This document shows positions 58,411-64,000 of a DNA stretch of 64,000 nt, one piece after another; the stretch's first letter is position 1; the number at the start of each line of letters is the position of its first letter. Both the position numbers and the translations under genes were made by a program. This DNA comes from Brachyhypopomus gauderio. Lineage: Eukaryota > Chordata > Actinopteri > Gymnotiformes > Hypopomidae. The stretch covers positions 37,064,078 to 37,128,077 of the forward strand of contig NC_135213.1 in the NCBI RefSeq assembly GCF_052324685.1. The letters are read 5' to 3'. The notes under the pieces are model-generated. The model had not been told where the DNA came from and did not search any database. It was given only the letters and a program-made list of their open reading frames with translations.

Positions 58411-59459
58411 TTTATTGTTATTATTATTAGTTTATTTTATATTAATGTGCCTTTCTGACAGAGATAGATCACATTATGTATGGTTTTAATTAAACCTTTT
58501 GGGCAAATTTATCAATGGAATCAAACCAAGATAGCTGGAATATTTTTAAGCTAAAATTTTATATCGCAATTTGACATCCATTTTTAATCATTTATATCAG
58601 CTTGCTACAGTGGCTAAAAGAAATAAATCTGTTATGGAAACATTAGTTTGTGTGTATTGTGGTGAAAAGGCACCTTATAAGTATTTAATAATAACTATAT
58701 AATTTCTGTGATATAACTATATAATTTCGTTTGCTTTATTTCATATATCATGGGGGGGGTCTTATTGAAACAAAATCAATTTAAAAGAGCACCAACTGCG
58801 TAAAGTATTATCTCTAACCAGCTACTGTACATTTCCACTGTTTTCAGAGACAAACTCACTCACTGAAATAACAACCTACTGATTTGGTTCATTGCAACTC
58901 TACAGTGGCAAAACAGCATCGAGTGTATCGGGGCAAGCACACGACAGGTGAGAGAAAGTAGAGACCAAAGTCCTCGTTTGCCAACCAGTTCGGAGACACC
59001 GGACTTGGAGAGAGGTTCATGGCGAGGCAGAATGATGTAGGGAACCTGCGGGTTAGTTCATGCACCACTTCAAGCCACCGTCAACAGATGAAGAAGGGCG
59101 GACATCTTGAGCCAGCTGTCTCTGCATCGCTGCATGCTGTGAAAGTCCGGCAGACCACCGCTGTACATGCTACATTTCTCCCCATAACACCTCCTCCGCT
59201 GGGGTTTTAAAAGCGCCCCCCTCCCCTCCTCCGTCGGCCGTGTTGGCCATAACACACACTCGTTGTGTCCAACATCGTGAGCCGGAGACCTTCTCACTGG
59301 CAGCATCTCAAACGTACTCCTCACACCATCAGCCCTCGATCTCCGCCCCGGCGGGCCCTGTATTCCACAACCATGGCTTCACACCGGCACCAAACACCAG
59401 CCAGACGCCGCGTCTCAGACAGCGCCCCCCCCAGTGGAAGAGGAGTGAACTTGGGGAGC
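58411..59459 (-). other. rasgrf2: Likely rasgrf2 3' UTR
   Basis: Non-coding sequence follows the rasgrf2 stop codon. Minus-strand AATAAA hexamers occur at 58735-58740, 58431-58436 and 58411-58416, so the UTR may be about 0.7-1.05 kb. Which signal is used cannot be told from sequence. Confidence 0.35.
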
Positions 59460-61772
59460 TCAAGCAGGAAGCCTGGGCTCGATCTTCAGAGACAAGTCGT
59501 ACAGTGTGTCTTCGTCCATGATCAAGGCCTTGTCCAGCAGATACTGGGTAACCTGCATAATGTGAACAAATGTTTATTTTTTTTAATAGAAATTAATCTA
59601 TCAGTAGTGCCATGCCAAGGAATTGGTTAAACTGACTGCAATAAACAACTATTTAAAATGTACAAATTGATCTTAAATTATAATATGAAAGCATATGAAA
59701 GACAGTAGTGTAAATGACCATAACTGTAGACTTTCAGTGGTTATTAGCTACAGTGCAGTCTACAAGTAATTCCACAGTGACAACGTTTTTGTTGTTTTGA
59801 CTCAGTATTGTTTTGACCAGTATTGTTTTGGCATGGGTCTGAAAGTAAACAGCAATCTGGAGAAAGTTTTTAATTCAGTGAAACATTCACACTGGGGAGA
59901 TCATAAATGAGTCACGGGCCCTTACAAAATACTTCTAATATTTGAAATGAACACAAGCAATTTGCATGGAGAGGCAATAAAAGGTTTGGATTGGATAACA
60001 GTCGCTCATTTGCATCTGGAATCTACTGCTGCAATCCTCTTAACAGGAAACAAGAGGACCAGAGCGCCTGTAAAATTCACTTCATCAAAATCGGCACACT
60101 GCTAAAATAGAAGCAAGCAGCACAACAGACCATGACTGTAGAATACTTTGTCATGACCAAAGGATTCAGCCATTGATCAGAAGCCACCAGCCAAGCAACA
60201 TTTCTCATCTAGCCAATACAGTGGAGCCAATCTGATAGGTGATTTTGTGAAGTATATTCCTGATATGATGGTGTTAAAGGTCAAAGGGGAGGATGGATCT
60301 TTCTAACCTTTGGCTGGTGCTCTATTCGGTAGGGAGTTTGCTGAAACTGTCGAATCTCACGGATGATATGAGATATCTGTTGGAGGAGAGAGAGACCCAC
60401 AATAACAAAGCACTTGTGGAATCCACAGAGAGTATACACATAAACATAAAAATAATAATAACAAATAAGTTGGGGTTTTGTTCACCATTCTCATCTTTGA
60501 GAAGTTGACCAGTCCCTCTTCAGTGAAGTTTGGGGTTCCCTCTTCAATAAATGCCAAGTCAGTCAGGTACATACCCAGATATGGGACGCATGGTGGATTA
60601 CAACTATCAGGAAACCGAAAACGATAAAACAATGAGATCTCTGAATGGAATACGACAGCCATGTCTGAAGAGCAGTTCTGTGGGGTCATCAGTCTCACTT
60701 CTTCAACGTTTCCCTCAGGTTCTTAAATCGTCCCTCTGAGGACACAATCTTCTGTAGCTTCTCCATGAGCGCTTTTGTCTGTTCAGAAATTAGTCAACCA
60801 AACAAACAAATTTGTTCAATCGTGAAGGAGTCCAGAACATCTCAGACAGGCTGAATCCAGAGCGGCCGGGTGGGGGGGTGTTCTCTTAAAGACACATTTA
60901 CGACTAAATACTTTTTTTGTCATATTTGACTAAAACAATCATAAATGCAGAAAATGACACTCTTGAAGTGTCTCACAAGCAGACGCTTACCTGCTTGCTG
61001 ATTTTAGCCCAGGTCTTCTTTAGCCTGTAGATGGCACTGCGGTTCAGGGCTGAGGTGATCTCCAACACACCATTGTAGTTGTTAAGGCAGCGGCAAATGT
61101 CAGCTACCGCCACCCATTTCTCTATTGAGCTGGCCCTGGATCCCACAACAGTGTGACTCATGATCTGAGAGGCTACCAGGTTACTCATCTACAGGGACGG
61201 GAGGAGAGACACATGCATCAACAGGTCACGTTTGATTTTTGCTCTCCAGGAAACGGCAACATTCACCATCCCTCACATCGTTGAAGTGCTGGCTGGTCTT
61301 CATGATGTAGGGAGTTCGCTCGTTCTTGTCGGTCTTCATCCAGCCTTGGCCCAGGAACTCCCTGAGTGGAAGACGCAGATTACGAAAATGAAAAGAAAAA
61401 AGAGACAGAGAGCAAGGGGGAGTGGGAGGGGCATAAAATAAGACGCGTAGAAAAAGGCGGGATGAGTGAGGAACAACCAATCACACGTCTAGATTTGCTT
61501 TCTCATGAAGATAAGTTGATTTAATATTTAAAATTTTAACTCCATTATCATAAACATTAGCGAGAAAGGATAATGGTGGCGAGAAGCTCCCAAACGTGTG
61601 ATTAGTCAGTCCTCCGAGCTTCCCATCGTTTGATTGGCTTATTGTTCCCTCACTCATATGGAATGCTCCGGAAAATGATGTGGTCTAGGAGAGTGATCTG
61701 CTCCGCTAGCTCCATCGCTGACAGGGATTCGAAGCACTCTGCCTTCGGGCACTCGGCCTTCAAAACACACGA

Positions 61773-61858
<86 letters not shown>

Positions 61859-62835
61859 CAGTGCACATATAGACTCACACAACATCCTGCTACAGTGCAC
61901 TACAGTCCGATAGTGCCTTTCATTAAGTATGTCGATACATATTAAAGAACGGCCTAGCAGGCTACACAATAAAACACTAAACTACATTACTTTTATAATA
62001 CGGTGTCGGTGTCCATTTTTCCAATAACGATTTCCTGGGAACATGGCTTACACCTGCAGCTTAAAATGAATTATGGGCTAAATACACAACGATGCAATGA
62101 ATGTGCAAAACTAGCCATGCGATAAAATAAAAATAAAGACAAAACTGCAATAATGCAACAAAATAAAGACAAAACTGCAATAATGCAATAACAAAATAGA
62201 ACCGTAGTTGAATCAGTGTATCTGGATCTCGTTTGTGTTCTGCACAGTAAATTTTCAATTAAAACAGGTGCGAATGAAAGCAAATAAATGGGGCCTTGGC
62301 GATACACTCTGCTCCTGTGGTCGGCCCGACCAGCGCCGGTGTTCTGTCGAATTTTCTTACCCGTTGAAAATTCCTACCTAGGCTTACTGCGCATGCGCAA
62401 GTCACTATTACGTCATGATTTTGGTGGCTTAATGATGTTTTATAATGATGTTTTTTTACCAGCATCGCTGCTCCGACAGGGAATGAAAGCCTGGCGTTCA
62501 TCAACTGACATTTACAGTGACAATATCAAAACCCAGAACTTTCATTTTTACCTTTACTTAGTCTGATTGTGTGATTTGTGTGTGACTTGTGTTATTTGTC
62601 TGTATTTTGTGTAATTTGTGTGTTAACGGGCCGCCCAATGGAGGATGGGTTCCCTTTTGAGTCTTGGTTCTCCCGAGGTTTCTTCCTATTCCCCACCATC
62701 ATAGGGAGTTTTTCCTCGCCACTGTCGCCTTTGGCTTGCTCATTAGGGTTCTGGACCCATAGTATTGTTAACCTTTTAAATCCTGTAAAGAACTTTGTGA
62801 CAACATGTGTTGTGAAAAGCGCTATACAAATAAAC

Positions 62836-62866
<31 letters not shown>

Positions 62867-63982
62867 ATAATGACATTTACGCTGTCGAAATTTCCTAACT
62901 ATAGTGTTAATGAACTTAATGCTGGTTTATAATGACACACAGGCTAAAAACATGTTCATACAAAGATGTAAACAATCCAATTTGCTTGTATTAATATTAA
63001 TAACAATACATGAATACGCAAAATAAAACTTTTAATTTAAAGATGAACGCTGATCTGCACTACATTATGACGTTTAGGTACGTTTAGGTTTAGGTAAACA
63101 AACTCTACAGACATACGTCTACAAATACGCGATGCCCTCGTACACGGTAGGAAATATCGAGAAGGTAGGAAAATTCGACAGAACACCGGCCGCACGGTGC
63201 GTAGATCGCCATGCAACAGTCCAGCGATGTTGAAATTGCAAAGAAACCAGATGAAAAGAGGACAGCCATTCCTCATAGGCCTTTGAGGTATTATCATGAC
63301 ATCAAAAGGGCAGCGTGTTGCATATTTATGAGTAGCAAAGGAATAGAAAGCAGGGGTTTCTGCATAATACATGTCGGGGCAGGAGGAACTGAGACATAGG
63401 TACATCGTCATTATATTATGTTCATTGACACGTGGACGGTTGTTTTATCAACTGTGAGCAGAGGGCTCATCCGTGACAGGAAGCAGGAAGCTTTTGGAAT
63501 GGAGCCGTGAGTGAACTGCCTTCTCAGGTTGGGTCTCAGCACTCTCGGGGAGCCGGGTCTCAGCCGCCCACCCAGACACAGCGTCAAGGGGATGCGGACA
63601 GCAAACAGCAACACGCTCTCCGTCTCGTCTCGTCGAGTGTGGTCATTACAGGCCTGTATCTCAGCGAGACTCGCTGTTCCAGTGTCTATTTCGGTCCACC
63701 AGCCTGCCGTGACCCCTCAGGCGCAAGGCAAGCACAGGAGAAAGTGTCCATTATTCCACTCTATCAGTCTCTCTGTTGAGCTTGGTGACCCATATGCAGT
63801 TTACGTACTACGGGGAATTTCTCCAAGGAGAGCTCCTGAACTTTACCAAAATGGCAACATGTTGGGGAAAGAAGAATGGGAAAAACAAATACTGGTGTGG
63901 TGCGGTGTGGAAACATCTTACCATCTGTAAGATGTCCTCTATCTTGAGCTGAGTGTCGTCCTGATCGTCCTGAGAGAGGGCG
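59460..63982 (-). CDS. rasgrf2: Ras-specific guanine nucleotide-releasing factor 2, C-terminal RasGEF part (partial)
   Basis: Eight exons in transcript order: 63982-63922, 61757-61654, 61361-61277, 61188-60991, 60778-60699, 60603-60486, 60376-60308 and 59552-59460 (stop TGA at 59460-59462). They encode 268 in-frame residues with GT-AG introns. The catalytic CDC25/RasGEF domain runs from about [16 protein letters not shown]. Landmarks are [60 protein letters not shown] and the C terminus [11 protein letters not shown]. The tail fits RASGRF2 better than RASGRF1 (which ends IEPKLPT), although NPPCVPYLG is a RASGRF1-like residue choice. The protein loads GTP onto Ras (and Rac through its DH domain) in response to calcium/calmodulin. 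Its PH, IQ, DH and REM parts lie beyond the right edge. Whether it is the a or b paralogue is not resolved. Confidence 0.95.
61776..61857. repeat. (CA)n microsatellite next to a rasgrf2 splice acceptor
   Basis: About 41 CA units (TG on the transcribed strand), beginning only 19 nt from the exon boundary at 61757. Confidence 0.95.
62293..63213. mobile_element. Candidate DNA transposon with terminal inverted repeats, in a rasgrf2 intron
   Basis: GGTGTTCTGTCGAATTTTC on the plus strand at about 62338-62356 recurs inverted at about 63169-63187. Similarity extends for about 45 bp inward (TACC, then ATTTCCTACC-like) and more weakly outward to a GGCGAT near 62296 and 63211. The interior has no transposase and contains a retroelement tail, so it looks like a non-autonomous element. 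Exact ends and target-site duplication were not resolved. Confidence 0.5.
62626..62874 (+). mobile_element. Retroelement 3' end with (TTGA)n tail, nested in the rasgrf2 intron
   Basis: It contains GAGTCTTGGTTCTCCCGAGG, then TTTCTTCCTATTCCCCACCA, GGGAGTTTTTCCTCGCCACT and GAACTTTGTGACAACATGTG, ending GCGCTATACAAATAAACTTT then six TTGA-type units. This is the widespread fish non-LTR retroelement 3' end, the same family as 50032-50140. It lies between the inverted repeats of the surrounding candidate transposon. Confidence 0.75.
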
Positions 63983-64000
63983 CTGGAAAGACAGAGAACA

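Noticed and set aside
63507..63930. 90- and 139-codon plus-strand frames near the right edge
   Set aside because: They lie in a rasgrf2 intron, antisense to the gene, and the longer one runs over the boundary of exon 63922-63982. No recognisable domain.

Overview
The window is vertebrate nuclear DNA, almost certainly from a teleost. It has small exons with GT-AG introns, very dense CA/TG, AT and GA microsatellites, a tRNA-derived SINE, and the (TTGA)n-tailed retroelement 3' ends common in fish. The repeat types suggest an otophysan fish, but that is an impression I could not test. Three protein-coding genes can be reconstructed exon by exon. Most other long open frames are microsatellite or minisatellite artefacts.

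Layout. (1) 1-41.2 kb: no recognisable coding exon. This is a long gene desert upstream of otp, made of unique AT-rich DNA, microsatellites, homopolymer tracts, one SINE, a perfect 12 x 25 bp GATA-motif satellite, and several unique blocks that look like candidate enhancers. (2) 41.46-44.21 kb, plus strand: the complete Orthopedia homeobox gene (otp; a/b paralogue unresolved), 3 exons, 316 aa, with an AU-rich element in its likely 3' UTR. (3) 44.2-49.7 kb: intergenic, with AT and CA microsatellites, a CpG-rich patch, a GC-rich 27 bp minisatellite and a GGACA-rich minisatellite. (4) 49.7-54.3 kb (5' UTR perhaps to 55.7 kb), minus strand: a complete mitochondrial creatine kinase gene (ckmt2-like), 9 coding exons per transcript, 416 aa. 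(5) 55.7-59.4 kb: microsatellite and minisatellite DNA plus the likely 3' UTR of the next gene. (6) 59.46-64.0 kb, minus strand: the last eight coding exons of rasgrf2, encoding the catalytic CDC25/RasGEF domain. The gene continues beyond the right edge.

The best find is in ckmt2. The exon encoding the segment from [13 protein letters not shown] to [12 protein letters not shown] is present twice (51481-51566 and 52219-52304). Both copies are 86 nt, have identical phases and intact splice sites, and differ mostly at synonymous positions. Because 86 is not a multiple of 3, including or skipping both would shift the frame. This is the signature of mutually exclusive exons giving two enzyme isoforms. 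The intron just upstream of the second copy also holds a roughly 300 bp inverted-repeat array that could fold in the transcript.

The genes are not a functional pathway. otp specifies hypothalamic neuroendocrine neurons, ckmt2 buffers energy in striated muscle mitochondria, and rasgrf2 is a calcium-regulated Ras/Rac exchange factor. RASGRF2 followed by CKMT2 in the same orientation matches the human 5q14 order. otp also lies on human 5q14, at a greater distance.
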